Under the pieces are notes generated by a model. That model was given only the letters and a program-made list of their open reading frames with translations. It had not been told where the DNA came from and did no database searches. A program made the translations under genes and the position numbers. A stretch of DNA of 64,000 nucleotides, taken from positions 544,412-608,411 of the forward strand of contig NZ_JZHZ01000007.1 in the NCBI RefSeq assembly GCF_000963005.1, read 5' to 3'. Source of the stretch: Xanthomonas sp. GPE 39 (GTDB lineage: Bacteria; Pseudomonadota; Gammaproteobacteria; Xanthomonadales; Xanthomonadaceae). Positions 7,848 to 17,292 of this stretch are shown piece by piece (within the stretch, counting starts at the first letter, position 1; every line of letters starts with the position of its first letter).

Positions 7848-10800
7848 TCAATCGCCCAGTGTCAGCAGCGAGGCATTGCCGCCAGCGGCGGTGGTGTTGA
7901 CGGTGACGACCTTCTCGGTCGCAAAGCGCAGCAAGTAATGCGGGCCGCCGGCTTTGGGACCGGTGCCGGATAAGCCCTGGCCACCGAAGGGTTGCACTCC
8001 GACCACTGCGCCGATCTGGTTGCGGTTGATGTAGACGTTGCCGACCGCCACGCGCGCGGCAATGCGCTCGATGGTTTCGTCGATGCGCGAGTGCACGCCG
8101 AGGGTCAAGCCGTAGCCGGTGGCGTTGATCTGGTCGATCACCGCGTCGAGCTGGTCGGCTTTCCAGCGGATCACATGCAGCACGGGGCCAAAGACCTCGC
8201 GCTGTAATTGCGCCAGCGATTGCAATTCGTAGGCGCGCGGAGCAAAGAAGTTACCGTGCGCGGTACTGTCATCGGTGCCAGCCACGGCAATCAGGCGCGC
8301 CTCGCGGTCCATGCGTGCGGCGTGCTCGGTGAGCAGTTGCAGCGCATCGGCGTCGATGACCGGGCCGACATCGGTGGAGAGCAGGCCCGGATCGCCGATC
8401 TTCAATTCGGCCATCGCGCCCGCCAGCATGGTCATCACCTTGTCGGCAATGTCGTCCTGCACGAACAGCACGCGCGCGGCAGAACAGCGCTGGCCGGCGG
8501 AAATGAACGCGCTGGCGATCGCATCTTTGACCACCGCTTCCGGCAACGACGAGGAATCGGCGATGAACGCGTTCTGGCCGCCGGTCTCGGCGATCAGCAC
8601 GCCGATGGCGGCCTCGCGCGCGGCCAGCGCACGGTTGATCGCGCGTGCGGTCTCGGTGGAGCCGGTGAAGGCGACCCCGGCCACACGCGGATCGCGAGTC
8701 AGCGCGGCACCGACGGTGGCGCCATCGCCGGGCAGGAACTGCACCACGGCTTCCGGCACCCCGGCTTCGTGCAGCAACTTCACCGCCGCATGCCCGACGA
8801 GATTGGTCTGTTCGGCGGGCTTGGCGATGACGCTGTTGCCAGCGGCCAACGCCGCAGCGACCTGGCCGAGGAAGATCGCCAAGGGGAAGTTCCACGGACT
8901 GATGCATACGAACACGCCGCGGCCGTGCAACTGCAGTTCGTTGGATTCGCCGGTCGGCCCTGGCAGCCGCTCGGGCGCGCCGAACTGGGCGCGTGCCTGG
9001 CCAGCGTAGTAGCGCAGGAAATCCACCGCCTCGCGTACTTCGGCCACGCCATCGGGCAAAGTCTTGCCGGCTTCCTTGACGCACAGCGCCATGAACTCGG
9101 GCATGCGCGCTTCCAGCAGGTCGGCGGCGTGTTCGAGGATGGTGGCGCGGCTGGCGGCGGGAGTGCGGTTCCAGGCCGGTTGTGCGTTGACGGCATTGGC
9201 GAGCGCTTTTTCCACGCTCGCGGCATCGGCTGGCTGCCAACGGCCGACGACCTCGCGGCGGTTGGCGGGGTTGGTCACGGGCAACGCTTCGCTGGCGATC
9301 ACCGTGCCGGGCACCAACGGTGCGGCGTGCCAGGGTTTGAGCGCGGCGTTGAGTTGATCGGCCAGTACACGCAGGTCGTTGTCGTTGGCGAGGTTGGCGC
9401 CCATGGAATTTTTCCTGTTGTGATGCTGGCTGCGCAGCAGGTCGACTGGCAGCGGAATTTTCGGATGCGGGATGGAGGCGAACGCAGACACGGCTTCGAG
9501 CGGATCGCGGATCAGATCCTCGATGGCCACGTTCTCGTCGGTAATGCGGTTGACGAAGCTGGAATTGGCACCGTTTTCGAGTAGGCGCCGCACCAGGTAC
9601 GGCAACAAATCCTCGTGCGAGCCGACCGGCGCGTACACCCGGCAGGGCACGCCCAGGCGGTCGGCGGGAATGACCTCGGCGTAGAGATCGTCGCCCATGC
9701 CATGCAGCTTCTGGTGTTCGTAGTCCCTGCCGTTGGCGATGGCGCGCACCGCCGCGATGGTCTGCGCGTTGTGTGTGGCGAACATCGGGTACAGCGCGTC
9801 ACTGTGCGCGAACAATCGCTTGGCACAAGCCAGATAGGACACGTCGGTGTTTTGCTTGCGGGTGAACACCGGATAGCCGGGATGGCCCTCGACTTGGGCA
9901 CGCTTGATCTCCGCGTCCCAGTAAGCGCCCTTGACCAGCCGCACCGGAATACGACGACCGACGCGGCGCGCCAGATCGGCAAGGAAATCGATCGTGTACG
10001 GCGTGCGTTTCTGATACGCCTGTACCGCCAGACCGTAGCCTTCCCAGCCGTCCAGCGAGGGATCGGAGAAGGTGGCCTCAATGAGATCCAGCGACAATTC
10101 CAGACGGTCGGCTTCTTCGGCATCGACGGTGTAGCCGATGCCGTAGGACTTTGCGAGCTGCGCCAGCTCCAGTACGCCTGGTGCCAGTTCGGCCATCACC
10201 CGTGCGCGCTTGGCGTGCTCGTAGCGCGGGTACAGCGCGGAGAGTTTGATCGAGATGCTGGGCGCGGCGAAGACCGCGTCCTTGCCGCTATCGCGCTGGG
10301 GTTGCTTGGCGAAATGCGTGCCGATGGCGTGGATTGCCTGACGATAGGCGTCCAGGTAGCGCCGCGCGTCGCGCATGGTCAGCGCGCCTTCGCCGAGCAT
10401 GTCGAAGGAATAGCGGTAGTGGGCGTTGTCGCCCTTCTTCGAGCGCGCCAGCGCCTCGCCGATGGTGCGACCCATGACGAATTGATGGCCCATGATCTTC
10501 ATCGCCTGACGCACCGCCAGCCGGATCACCGGCTCGCCGACGCGGCCGATCAGGCGTTTGAATGCGCCAGACACGTCGGCACGGGTGAGGTCGTTGATCT
10601 GCACCAGCTTGCCGGTGAGCATCAGGCCCCAGGTGGATGCATTGACGAGGATCGAATCGCTCTCGCCCATATGCTTTTTCCAGTCCGCATCACCGAGTTT
10701 GTCGCGGATCAGCTTGTCGGCGGTGTCCTGATCGGGGATGCGCAGCAGCGCCTCGGCCACGCACATCAGCAGCACACCTTCCTCGCTGCCCAGATCGTAT

Positions 10801-11108
10801 TGGCGCATGAACGCTTCGATCGCGCCCTGATTCTGCGCACGCGCACGCACGCGGGTGACCAGATCGGCGGCCAGCGCCTGTACCTTGGCCTGCTCGGCGG
10901 TCGGCAGGCGTGCGTGTTCGAGCAGTTCGCGCACGTGCTCGGCTTCGTCCTTCAGCCAGGCGGCGGTGATCGCGGCGCGCAGAGCGTGCGCGGCGGGCGG
11001 AAGTTCGGGGGCGAGCAGCGGCGAAGGCGAGGCCGATGGAATCGGCGAGGCAGAGCCGGCGCCAGACAGAGCGTTCATGCGGGAAAGGCCAGGGATGGAA
11101 GCGATCAT
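7848..11108 (-). CDS. putA: Bifunctional proline dehydrogenase / P5C dehydrogenase
   Basis: Oxidises proline to glutamate in two steps: an FAD proline dehydrogenase, then an NAD-dependent glutamate-semialdehyde dehydrogenase, with channelling between the sites. At 1086 residues it lacks the N-terminal ribbon-helix-helix repressor domain of the 1320-residue enterobacterial PutA, so it should not regulate itself. The PRODH barrel spans roughly residues 150-480 (VKGAYWDAEIK, FATHNAQ). The ALDH part spans about 560-1050, with catalytic Glu in IAETGGQNA and Cys in GQRCSAAR. A start at 11078 (MNALSGAG) is possible instead of 11108. It is alone, with the oxidase operon running the other way. Confidence 0.95.
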   Translation of the reverse strand: MIASIPGLSRMNALSGAGSASPIPSASPSPLLAPELPPAAHALRAAITAAWLKDEAEHVRELLEHARLPTAEQAKVQALAADLVTRVRARAQNQGAIEAFMRQYDLGSEEGVLLMCVAEALLRIPDQDTADKLIRDKLGDADWKKHMGESDSILVNASTWGLMLTGKLVQINDLTRADVSGAFKRLIGRVGEPVIRLAVRQAMKIMGHQFVMGRTIGEALARSKKGDNAHYRYSFDMLGEGALTMRDARRYLDAYRQAIHAIGTHFAKQPQRDSGKDAVFAAPSISIKLSALYPRYEHAKRARVMAELAPGVLELAQLAKSYGIGYTVDAEEADRLELSLDLIEATFSDPSLDGWEGYGLAVQAYQKRTPYTIDFLADLARRVGRRIPVRLVKGAYWDAEIKRAQVEGHPGYPVFTRKQNTDVSYLACAKRLFAHSDALYPMFATHNAQTIAAVRAIANGRDYEHQKLHGMGDDLYAEVIPADRLGVPCRVYAPVGSHEDLLPYLVRRLLENGANSSFVNRITDENVAIEDLIRDPLEAVSAFASIPHPKIPLPVDLLRSQHHNRKNSMGANLANDNDLRVLADQLNAALKPWHAAPLVPGTVIASEALPVTNPANRREVVGRWQPADAASVEKALANAVNAQPAWNRTPAASRATILEHAADLLEARMPEFMALCVKEAGKTLPDGVAEVREAVDFLRYYAGQARAQFGAPERLPGPTGESNELQLHGRGVFVCISPWNFPLAIFLGQVAAALAAGNSVIAKPAEQTNLVGHAAVKLLHEAGVPEAVVQFLPGDGATVGAALTRDPRVAGVAFTGSTETARAINRALAAREAAIGVLIAETGGQNAFIADSSSLPEAVVKDAIASAFISAGQRCSAARVLFVQDDIADKVMTMLAGAMAELKIGDPGLLSTDVGPVIDADALQLLTEHAARMDREARLIAVAGTDDSTAHGNFFAPRAYELQSLAQLQREVFGPVLHVIRWKADQLDAVIDQINATGYGLTLGVHSRIDETIERIAARVAVGNVYINRNQIGAVVGVQPFGGQGLSGTGPKAGGPHYLLRFATEKVVTVNTTAAGGNASLLTLGD

Positions 11109-11292
11109 TTTATGTCAGCGCCCGCGCGTGCTGCGCGGGTCCGGCGGCGATGCCGGGCGACATGGCGCGTCGATCTGGTTGCATTGCAGCATTTTTTGTG
11201 ATGTACCCGTGCTTGCCGCAGGGCAGGCCCAGGGCTACCATCCAGGCGTACTCGCGACTTAAAGGCGAGGCGGTTCGGAAGCGCGGTTCGAC

Positions 11293-11769
11293 ATGATCGA
11301 AATGTTTCCGTTTTCTCCGGAGGGGTCGGGTGCGCAGCTACGGCTGCGCCCGCCGCGGGCGCTCAACGCCCGACAGTTCGTCTTGTTGTTCGCTGCGCTC
11401 GCCGGGGCGATGTGGGCCGTGGCAGGAGTTGGATGGCTCGCAGGCAATGTGTTCGCGCCTGTATTCGCTTTGTTGCACAGCATGATGGTGGCGCTTGCAC
11501 TGCGCTGGTTATGGCGGGTGGGCGAGCGCGAAGAGGAGATCCGGGTGGGTCCGGCCTGCGTGGAAGTGACCCATCCAGATGCAGAAACGCCAGCGTTCCG
11601 CGCTCATCCGCATTGGGTGCGGTTGCGGATCGAAGGCGACGACAGGGTGGTGCTGGCTTCCAGCGGCAAGCAGGTTCGGGTAGGCGAGTTCCTCGGTCCC
11701 GACGAGCGCCGCGAACTGGCGCACACCCTGCAAGGCTTGCTGGCGGCCGCGACTGGCCGCAACCGATGA
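11293..11769 (+). CDS. DUF2244 family membrane protein
   Basis: A 158-residue protein with two membrane segments (about residues 25-45 and 50-68), then a cytoplasmic domain containing EVTHPDAE and a conserved FLGPDER motif near the C terminus. It matches DUF2244, which often stands at the head of aa3 oxidase operons. The reaction is unknown; the location suggests a role in oxidase biogenesis. It ends 20 bp before coxB and is likely the first gene of the operon. Confidence 0.85.
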   Translation: MIEMFPFSPEGSGAQLRLRPPRALNARQFVLLFAALAGAMWAVAGVGWLAGNVFAPVFALLHSMMVALALRWLWRVGEREEEIRVGPACVEVTHPDAETPAFRAHPHWVRLRIEGDDRVVLASSGKQVRVGEFLGPDERRELAHTLQGLLAAATGRNR

Positions 11770-11789
11770 CACGCTAAGGGGTCTAGGCA

Positions 11790-12779
11790 ATGAAGCAATG
11801 CGGCAGATGGGTGCAACAGACAGTTAAGGCTGGAATGACACTGGCGGCGGCAGTGGCTGCGCCTCTGGCGTGGGCGCAAGCGGCCGATCCGAAGCCGTGG
11901 CAACTCAACATGGGCCGTGGCGTCACCCAGAGCGCACACAATGCCTACGATGCCCACATGCTCGCATTGTGGGTGTGCGTGGTCATTGGCGTGCTGGTGT
12001 TCGGCGCGATGGCGTATGCGCTGTTCACCTTCCGCAAGTCCAAGGGTGCGGTGCCGGCGCAGTTCACCCACAACACCAAGGCCGAGATCGTATGGACGGT
12101 GATCCCGGTGTTGATCCTGATCGTGATGGCCTGGCCGGCCACGGCCAAGCTGATCGCGATGTACGACACCCGCGATGCCGAAATGACGGTGAAGATCACC
12201 GGCTATCAGTGGATGTGGCGGTACGAATACCTGGGTGAGAACGTGTCCTTCACCAGTCGTTTGGCGCGCAGTTCCGACCGCATGCGCCAGAGCGGTGCGG
12301 TGCCGACCGTCGAACACGATCCGCACTATCTGCTGGATGTGGATAACCGCCTGGTGCTGCCAGTGAACACCAAGGTCCGTTTCCTGATTACCGCCGATGA
12401 CGTGATCCACGCCTGGTGGGTGCCTGCGCTGGGCTGGAAGCAGGACGCCATTCCTGGAATCGTCAACGAAGCCTGGACCAGCATCGACACCCCCGGGGTG
12501 TATCGCGGTCAGTGCGCCGTCCTCTGCGGCAAGGACCACGGCTTCATGCCGATCGTGGTCGAGGCGATGAGCAAGCAGGATTTCCGCAAGTGGCTGGCAT
12601 CGCGCAAGCCCGCGCCTGCGGTTGCAGCGCCCGCGTCCGCGCCGGTGGCCGCTCCAGCAACTGCGCCTACGGCGGCGTCCACTCCGAACAACACGGCGGC
12701 GCCCACGGTGCCACCGCAGGCGCAACAATCGCGCCCGCGTCCTCGTCCCGGTTCGCACCTGACCGTGCAAGCCACCTGA
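11790..12779 (+). CDS. coxB: Cytochrome c oxidase subunit II
   Basis: Carries the dinuclear CuA centre that accepts electrons from cytochrome c. It has a signal-like N terminus (about residues 11-30), two transmembrane helices (about 57-79 and 102-122) and a periplasmic cupredoxin domain. The CuA ligands are visible: His207, Cys242, Cys246, His250 and Met253. At the position between the two Cys residues, where Glu is usual, the protein has Val (QCAVLC); that ligand acts through its backbone. The last 60 residues are Ala/Pro-rich and then basic, with no cytochrome c domain. First oxidase subunit gene of the operon, 31 bp before coxA. Confidence 0.95.
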   Translation: MKQCGRWVQQTVKAGMTLAAAVAAPLAWAQAADPKPWQLNMGRGVTQSAHNAYDAHMLALWVCVVIGVLVFGAMAYALFTFRKSKGAVPAQFTHNTKAEIVWTVIPVLILIVMAWPATAKLIAMYDTRDAEMTVKITGYQWMWRYEYLGENVSFTSRLARSSDRMRQSGAVPTVEHDPHYLLDVDNRLVLPVNTKVRFLITADDVIHAWWVPALGWKQDAIPGIVNEAWTSIDTPGVYRGQCAVLCGKDHGFMPIVVEAMSKQDFRKWLASRKPAPAVAAPASAPVAAPATAPTAASTPNNTAAPTVPPQAQQSRPRPRPGSHLTVQAT

Positions 12780-12810
12780 TGTCCAGCCTTCCCTTTCTGA
12801 GGTAGCCGCC

Positions 12811-14421
12811 ATGGCCCATTCCGCAGTCGATCACCACGACGAGCACGGGCATTCGCAGAGCTTCGTCGCGCGTTGGTTGTTTTCCACCAATCACAAAGAC
12901 ATCGGCACGCTGTATCTGCTCTTCAGCTTCACCATGTTCGTCATCGGTGCGGCGATGAGCGTGGTGATTCGTGCCGAATTGGCGCAGCCGGGGTTGCAGT
13001 TCGTCAAGCCCGAGTTCTTCAACCAGATGACCACCGTGCATGCGCTGGTGATGATTTTCGGCGGGGTGATGCCGGCCTTCGTCGGCCTGGCCAATTGGAT
13101 GATTCCGCTGCAGATCGGTGCGCCGGACATGGCCTTGCCGCGCATGAATAACTGGTCGTTCTGGCTGTTGCCGGTGGCATTTACGCTGCTGTTGCTGACC
13201 CTGTTTTTACCCGGTGGCGCGCCAGCCGCCGGCTGGGCGATGTACCCGCCGCTGATGCTGCAGGGAGGGTACAACGTGGCCTTCTCGGTGTTCGCCATCC
13301 ATGTGGCCGGCATCAGTTCGATCATGGGCGCGATCAACATCATCGCCACCGTGCTCAACATGCGCGCGCCGGGCATCTATCTGCTGAAGATGCCGATTTT
13401 CTGCTGGGCTTGGCTGATTACCGCGTTCCTGCTGATCGCGGTGATGCCGGTGCTGGCGGGCGCGGTGACCATGTTGCTGACCGACAAGTTCTTCGGCACC
13501 TCGTTCTTCAACGCGGCCGGTGGCGGCGACCCTGTGATGTACCAGCATATTTTCTGGTTCTTCGGCCATCCCGAGGTCTACATCATGATCCTGCCGGCAT
13601 TCGGCGTGATCAGCGAGATCATTCCGACTTTCAGCCGCAAGCCGTTGTTCGGCTACCAGGCGATGGTCTATGCGATTGCGGCGATCGCCTTCCTGAGTTT
13701 CATCGTCTGGGCCCACCACATGTTCACCGTGGGCATGCCGCTGGGCGGTGAGATCTACTTCATGTTCGCCACCATGCTGATCTCCATTCCCACCGGGGTG
13801 AAGGTATTCAATTGGATCAGCACCATGTGGCGAGGCTCGATGAGCTTTGAGTCGCCGATGCTGTGGGCGGTGGCGTTCGTCATCCTGTTCACCATCGGTG
13901 GTTTTTCCGGGTTGATGCTGGCAATCGTGCCGGCCGACTTCCAGTACCACGACACGTATTTCGTGGTGGCGCATTTCCACTATGTGTTGGTCACCGGCGC
14001 GGTGTTCGCGCTGATCGCGGCGGTGTACTACTGGTGGCCGAAATGGACCGGGCACATGTACAACGAGCGCTGGGCCAAGTTCCATTTCTGGTGGACGATG
14101 CTGTTCGTCAATCTGCTGTTTTTCCCGCAGCATTTCCTCGGCCTGGCCGGTATGCCTCGGCGTATTCCGGATTACAACGTGGTGTTCGCGGATTGGAACC
14201 TGGTCAGTTCGATTGGTGCGTTCGGCATGTTCGTCACCCCGTTTTTGATGGCCTCGATTCTGCTGGCGTCGCTGCGCAACGGCGCGCAGGCGCAGGCGCG
14301 GGTGTGGGAAGGTGCGCGCGGCCTGGAGTGGACGGTGCCATCGCCGGCCCCGGCGCATACCTTCACCCTGCCGCCGGTGCTCAAACCTGGCGATTTGGCC
14401 CACGACGACATCGGCCACTGA
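12811..14421 (+). CDS. coxA: Cytochrome c oxidase subunit I
   Basis: The catalytic subunit of the aa3-type proton-pumping oxidase, 536 residues, about 12 membrane helices. The heme and copper ligands can be read: His77 (heme a), His253 (CuB) followed by Glu255 of the D channel and Tyr257 of the His-Tyr cross-link, the His302-His303 pair (CuB), and HFHYV near 386-388 (heme a3 and heme a). All the residues of an A-type oxidase are present. Its stop codon shares a base with the next start (TGATG), so translation of the 43-residue microprotein is probably coupled. Confidence 0.97.
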   Translation: MAHSAVDHHDEHGHSQSFVARWLFSTNHKDIGTLYLLFSFTMFVIGAAMSVVIRAELAQPGLQFVKPEFFNQMTTVHALVMIFGGVMPAFVGLANWMIPLQIGAPDMALPRMNNWSFWLLPVAFTLLLLTLFLPGGAPAAGWAMYPPLMLQGGYNVAFSVFAIHVAGISSIMGAINIIATVLNMRAPGIYLLKMPIFCWAWLITAFLLIAVMPVLAGAVTMLLTDKFFGTSFFNAAGGGDPVMYQHIFWFFGHPEVYIMILPAFGVISEIIPTFSRKPLFGYQAMVYAIAAIAFLSFIVWAHHMFTVGMPLGGEIYFMFATMLISIPTGVKVFNWISTMWRGSMSFESPMLWAVAFVILFTIGGFSGLMLAIVPADFQYHDTYFVVAHFHYVLVTGAVFALIAAVYYWWPKWTGHMYNERWAKFHFWWTMLFVNLLFFPQHFLGLAGMPRRIPDYNVVFADWNLVSSIGAFGMFVTPFLMASILLASLRNGAQAQARVWEGARGLEWTVPSPAPAHTFTLPPVLKPGDLAHDDIGH

Positions 14422-14552
14422 TGACTGCGCAACCGCCGCTCGATGAGTTGGTCCTGCGCCGCAAACGTGCGGCGCGTACCGCCTTGGTGGCCGGCTTGGT
14501 CGCGCTGGCGATCTACGTCGGCTTCATCCTCTCCGGGGTGCTGGGGCGATGA
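14421..14552 (+). CDS. 43-residue membrane microprotein of the cox operon
   Basis: The ATG at 14421 overlaps the coxA stop and the gene's own stop overlaps the ctaG start (ATGA). The product begins with an acidic/polar segment ([15 protein letters not shown]) and then has a single transmembrane helix (about residues 20-40). Small single-helix proteins at this place, between coxA and the Cox11 gene, occur in many proteobacterial oxidase operons and are thought to assist assembly; a precise role is not shown by sequence. The overlaps on both sides strongly support that it is a real gene. Confidence 0.82.
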   Translation: MTAQPPLDELVLRRKRAARTALVAGLVALAIYVGFILSGVLGR

Positions 14553-15139
14553 GCGCGCCGTCACCGCATGTGCCAAGTAGTGCCGGACTGTTCAAGCTAG
14601 TCGGTGTGGCGCTGGCGGTGTTCGTGCTGACTTTTTCGCTGGTGCCGTTGTACCGCATCGCCTGCGAAAAGGTGTTCGGCATTCGCCTGGAGCGTGGTCC
14701 GGGCGACGGCTCGCAGGCGAGCACGTCGCTGGTCGGCAAGCGCACGGTCAAGGTGCAGTTCGATGGTGGGGTGAATTCCAAACTGCCATGGTCGTTCCAT
14801 CCGGAGCAGCTCACCATGGAGGTGGTCCCCGGCCAGCTCAATCAAGCGCTGTACTACGCGCGCAACGAGAGCGGTCATGCCATCGTCGGCAGCGCGGTGC
14901 CGTCGGTGGCGCCGGCACGTGCTTCTGGTTACTTCACCAAGACCGAGTGCTTCTGCTTCACCGCGCAGACCTTGCAGGCTGGAGAGAAGCGCGACATGCC
15001 GGTGCGCTTCATCGTCGATCCCAACCTGCCGCGCGACATCACCACCATTACCCTGTCCTACACCTTCTACAAGAACGATGCGCTGAGCGCGGAACTGGAA
15101 TCGCCGAAACTGGCCGCTTCCCCGCGCGCAGCGCTCTGA
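14549..15139 (+). CDS. ctaG: Cytochrome c oxidase assembly factor CtaG/Cox11
   Basis: A copper chaperone that delivers copper to the CuB site of subunit I. It has 196 residues: a short cytoplasmic N terminus, one membrane helix (about residues 15-35) and a periplasmic immunoglobulin-like domain. The copper-binding CFCF motif gives Cys134 and Cys136 ([10 protein letters not shown]). The start overlaps the stop of the microprotein gene by four bases. It lies between coxA and coxC, as in most alphaproteobacterial and gammaproteobacterial aa3 operons. Confidence 0.95.
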   Translation: MSAPSPHVPSSAGLFKLVGVALAVFVLTFSLVPLYRIACEKVFGIRLERGPGDGSQASTSLVGKRTVKVQFDGGVNSKLPWSFHPEQLTMEVVPGQLNQALYYARNESGHAIVGSAVPSVAPARASGYFTKTECFCFTAQTLQAGEKRDMPVRFIVDPNLPRDITTITLSYTFYKNDALSAELESPKLAASPRAAL

Positions 15140-15151
15140 CTCCCGACCGGA

Positions 15152-16036
15152 ATGCCTGCCATGGCCCAGCCCAGCACCGACGCCACCGCCTATTACGTGC
15201 CCAGCCAGAGTCGTTGGCCGTTCATCGGTTCCATCGCGATGTTCGTGACGATGATTGGGGTGGCCAGTTGGCTCAACGACGCGGGCTGGGGCCAGTGGAC
15301 GTTCTTCGCCGGCATCGCAATGTTGCTGGCGACGCTGTTCATGTGGTTCGGCGATGTGATCCGCGAGTCCATCGCCGGGCACTACAACCGCCAGGTCGAC
15401 GTGTCGTTCCGGATGGGGATGGTCTGGTTCATCTTCTCCGAAGTGATGTTCTTTGGCGCGTTCTTCGGCGCGCTGTTCTATACCCGGACTTTCATCCTGC
15501 CGACGCTGGGCGGGGAAAGCTATCGCGTGATGACCAACGCGCTGCTGTGGGATGGGTATTCCGCGGCGTGGCCGACCAACGGGCCAGGGGCGATCGGTGG
15601 GCACTTCCAGACCATCGAGGCCTGGGGATTGCCATTGATTAACACGCTGATCCTGCTCAGCTCCGGGGTGACGCTGACCATTGCCCACCATGCGCTCAAG
15701 GCGGGGCAGCGCACGCGTCTTCTGGTGTTCCAGGCGTTGACCGTGTTGCTGGGGTGTACGTTCTTGTACTGCCAGGGCAAGGAATACATCCACGCCTACA
15801 AAGAGCTCAATCTCACCTTGGGGTCGGGTATTTATGGCTCCACGTTCTTCATGCTCACCGGCTTCCACGGCGCGCACGTGCTGTTGGGCACGATCATGCT
15901 GCTGGTGATGTGGCTGCGCGCGGCGCGCGGACACTTCAGTCGCGATCATCATTTCGCTTTCGAAGCCGCCGCTTGGTATTGGCACTTTGTCGATGTGGTG
16001 TGGTTGGCGCTGTTCCTGTTCGTCTATGTGCTTTGA
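15152..16036 (+). CDS. coxC: Cytochrome c oxidase subunit III
   Basis: The third core subunit of the aa3 oxidase, which stabilises the complex and helps proton uptake. It has up to 294 residues and seven membrane helices, with characteristic stretches such as FRMGMVWFIFSEVMFF and the C-terminal WYWHFVDVVWLALF. Two starts are possible, 15152 or the ATG at 15161 (MAQPSTD); the second looks more like relatives. It ends the forward core-subunit run; the next gene is inverted. Confidence 0.95.
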   Translation: MPAMAQPSTDATAYYVPSQSRWPFIGSIAMFVTMIGVASWLNDAGWGQWTFFAGIAMLLATLFMWFGDVIRESIAGHYNRQVDVSFRMGMVWFIFSEVMFFGAFFGALFYTRTFILPTLGGESYRVMTNALLWDGYSAAWPTNGPGAIGGHFQTIEAWGLPLINTLILLSSGVTLTIAHHALKAGQRTRLLVFQALTVLLGCTFLYCQGKEYIHAYKELNLTLGSGIYGSTFFMLTGFHGAHVLLGTIMLLVMWLRAARGHFSRDHHFAFEAAAWYWHFVDVVWLALFLFVYVL

Positions 16037-16202
16037 TCGCGTGCGCCGCTTTGTGCGATCTTGCGCGCATGTGCGCCATACCGACGTTGCGGATGTTCTA
16101 GTGAGCTGGGTTTGCCCAATGGCGATGCCTCGTGGCTGCACACCATTGCGAAACGGCCGCTACGGCACGGTGGTTGTGTTTGCCAGATGCGTTCTTTTTT
16201 CC

Positions 16203-16228
16203 ACCCCATCGCGTGATCGCGATGGGGT
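16203..16228. other. 11-bp inverted repeat after coxC
   Basis: ACCCCATCGCG and CGCGATGGGGT form a perfect 11-bp stem with loop TGAT, between coxC (+) and the inverted twin-TM gene (-). The T run lies on the wrong side (before the stem on the plus strand), so it is not a classical terminator for either gene. It could still end or stabilise the coxC message. Confidence 0.45.
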
Positions 16229-16257
16229 GTCGCACGGCATGGCCGCTGTTGGGGCTC

Positions 16258-16476
16258 TTATTGCCCCAGCCCGTGTGGCTTGATCGCACCGGTATAGATG
16301 CCCAAGATCACCAATACGATCAGACAAACCGACAAGCCGATGCGCCAGGTCAATGCGTTCACCGTGCGCTTGCTTTGGCCGCGGTCCACCAGCAAGTAGT
16401 AAAGACCGGCGCCGAGGTTCCATAGGATGACCAGCAGGAACGCGACGATCAGCAGGGTTTTCAGCGAGTCGTTCAT
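16258..16476 (-). CDS. Twin transmembrane protein (DUF2909-like)
   Basis: A small hydrophobic protein of about 72 residues (start at the ATG at 16476; two residues longer from 16482). It has two membrane helices, about residues 7-30 and 46-64, separated by a basic loop (DRGQSKRTVNALTWR). It resembles the DUF2909 twin-helix family found in cytochrome oxidase regions. Here it is on the minus strand, reading back towards coxC and divergent from SURF1 across about 30 bp, so it is not part of the forward operon. Function unknown; a link to oxidase assembly comes from location only. Confidence 0.72.
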   Translation of the reverse strand: MNDSLKTLLIVAFLLVILWNLGAGLYYLLVDRGQSKRTVNALTWRIGLSVCLIVLVILGIYTGAIKPHGLGQ

Positions 16477-16506
16477 GGGCATCTCGGCGCATGGTGTGTC
16501 CGCATT

Positions 16507-17265
16507 ATGACTCTCGTCGCTGCCTCGCGTGCGAGTGGGCAGCGGCGCATGCCGTGGTGGCTTGGCTGGAGTATTGCGCTGGTGTTGGCGTTGGGGTTTT
16601 GTGCCCTTGGGCGTTGGCAGGTCCAGCGCATGTATGAGAAGCAGGCGCTACTCGCGCAGGCGGCGCATGTGCGTGATCGTCCGCAGGCGCTGGCCGATGC
16701 GCTGCACACAGGACGAGCTGGACGGCTGGCCTGGGTGCACGGCGCAGGCCGTTTCCTGCCTGGGCAGATTCTGCTCGACAACCAGATACGCCAGGGCCGT
16801 AGCGGGGTGAAGGTATATCAGCCGTTCTTGCCCGATGGCCTGTCGGGCCCGGTGCTGGTGGAACTGGGTTGGTTGCCGCTGCCTGCTGATCGTGCTCTGC
16901 CGAGTCCGGTAGCGCTGCAAGGCCGGTACGTGTTGGTCGGCTTGCTCGGGCCGCCACCGTCGCATGGCCTGGCATTGGGCCCGGCGCTGGTCGCCGCGCC
17001 GTCGCCGCAGCGCTGGTTGGCGATGCGGATCGAGCCGGCGGCGATTGGTGTGGCGCTCGGCCGCCGCGACATTTTGTCGCAGGTGCTGCGCCTGGATCCG
17101 GCCCTGCCGCTGGGCTATCCGCGCGATCTGGACCTGTTGCCGAACACGCTGCCGCCCGAGCGCCATCTGGCTTACGCGGTGCAGTGGTTCGGTCTGGCGC
17201 TGCTGGTGCTGGCCACGGCCGCGTTGCTCAGTTGGCGGGCATACAGGGGACGGGGCGGGCGCTGA
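16507..17265 (+). CDS. SURF1 family oxidase assembly protein
   Basis: SURF1/Shy1 proteins help insert heme a into subunit I. It has 252 residues with the family layout: an N-terminal membrane helix (about residues 18-35), a periplasmic domain with GRFLPGQILLDNQIRQG and YQPFLPDG motifs, and a C-terminal helix (about 225-245) ending in a basic tail. The start is ATG at 16507. The following genes (Sco-like, ctaA, ctaB) are packed closely, forming the second, heme- and copper-handling half of the oxidase locus. Confidence 0.9.
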   Translation: MTLVAASRASGQRRMPWWLGWSIALVLALGFCALGRWQVQRMYEKQALLAQAAHVRDRPQALADALHTGRAGRLAWVHGAGRFLPGQILLDNQIRQGRSGVKVYQPFLPDGLSGPVLVELGWLPLPADRALPSPVALQGRYVLVGLLGPPPSHGLALGPALVAAPSPQRWLAMRIEPAAIGVALGRRDILSQVLRLDPALPLGYPRDLDLLPNTLPPERHLAYAVQWFGLALLVLATAALLSWRAYRGRGGR

Positions 17266-17292
17266 GTGCGCGCGCATGAGAAAATCCCAGGC

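Noticed and set aside
13207-14418. 403-residue minus-strand frame opposite coxA
   Set aside because: High-GC shadow; coxA has all heme and copper ligands on the plus strand.
16203-16228. Intrinsic terminator for coxC
   Set aside because: The hairpin is perfect but the T run precedes it; listed only as an inverted repeat.
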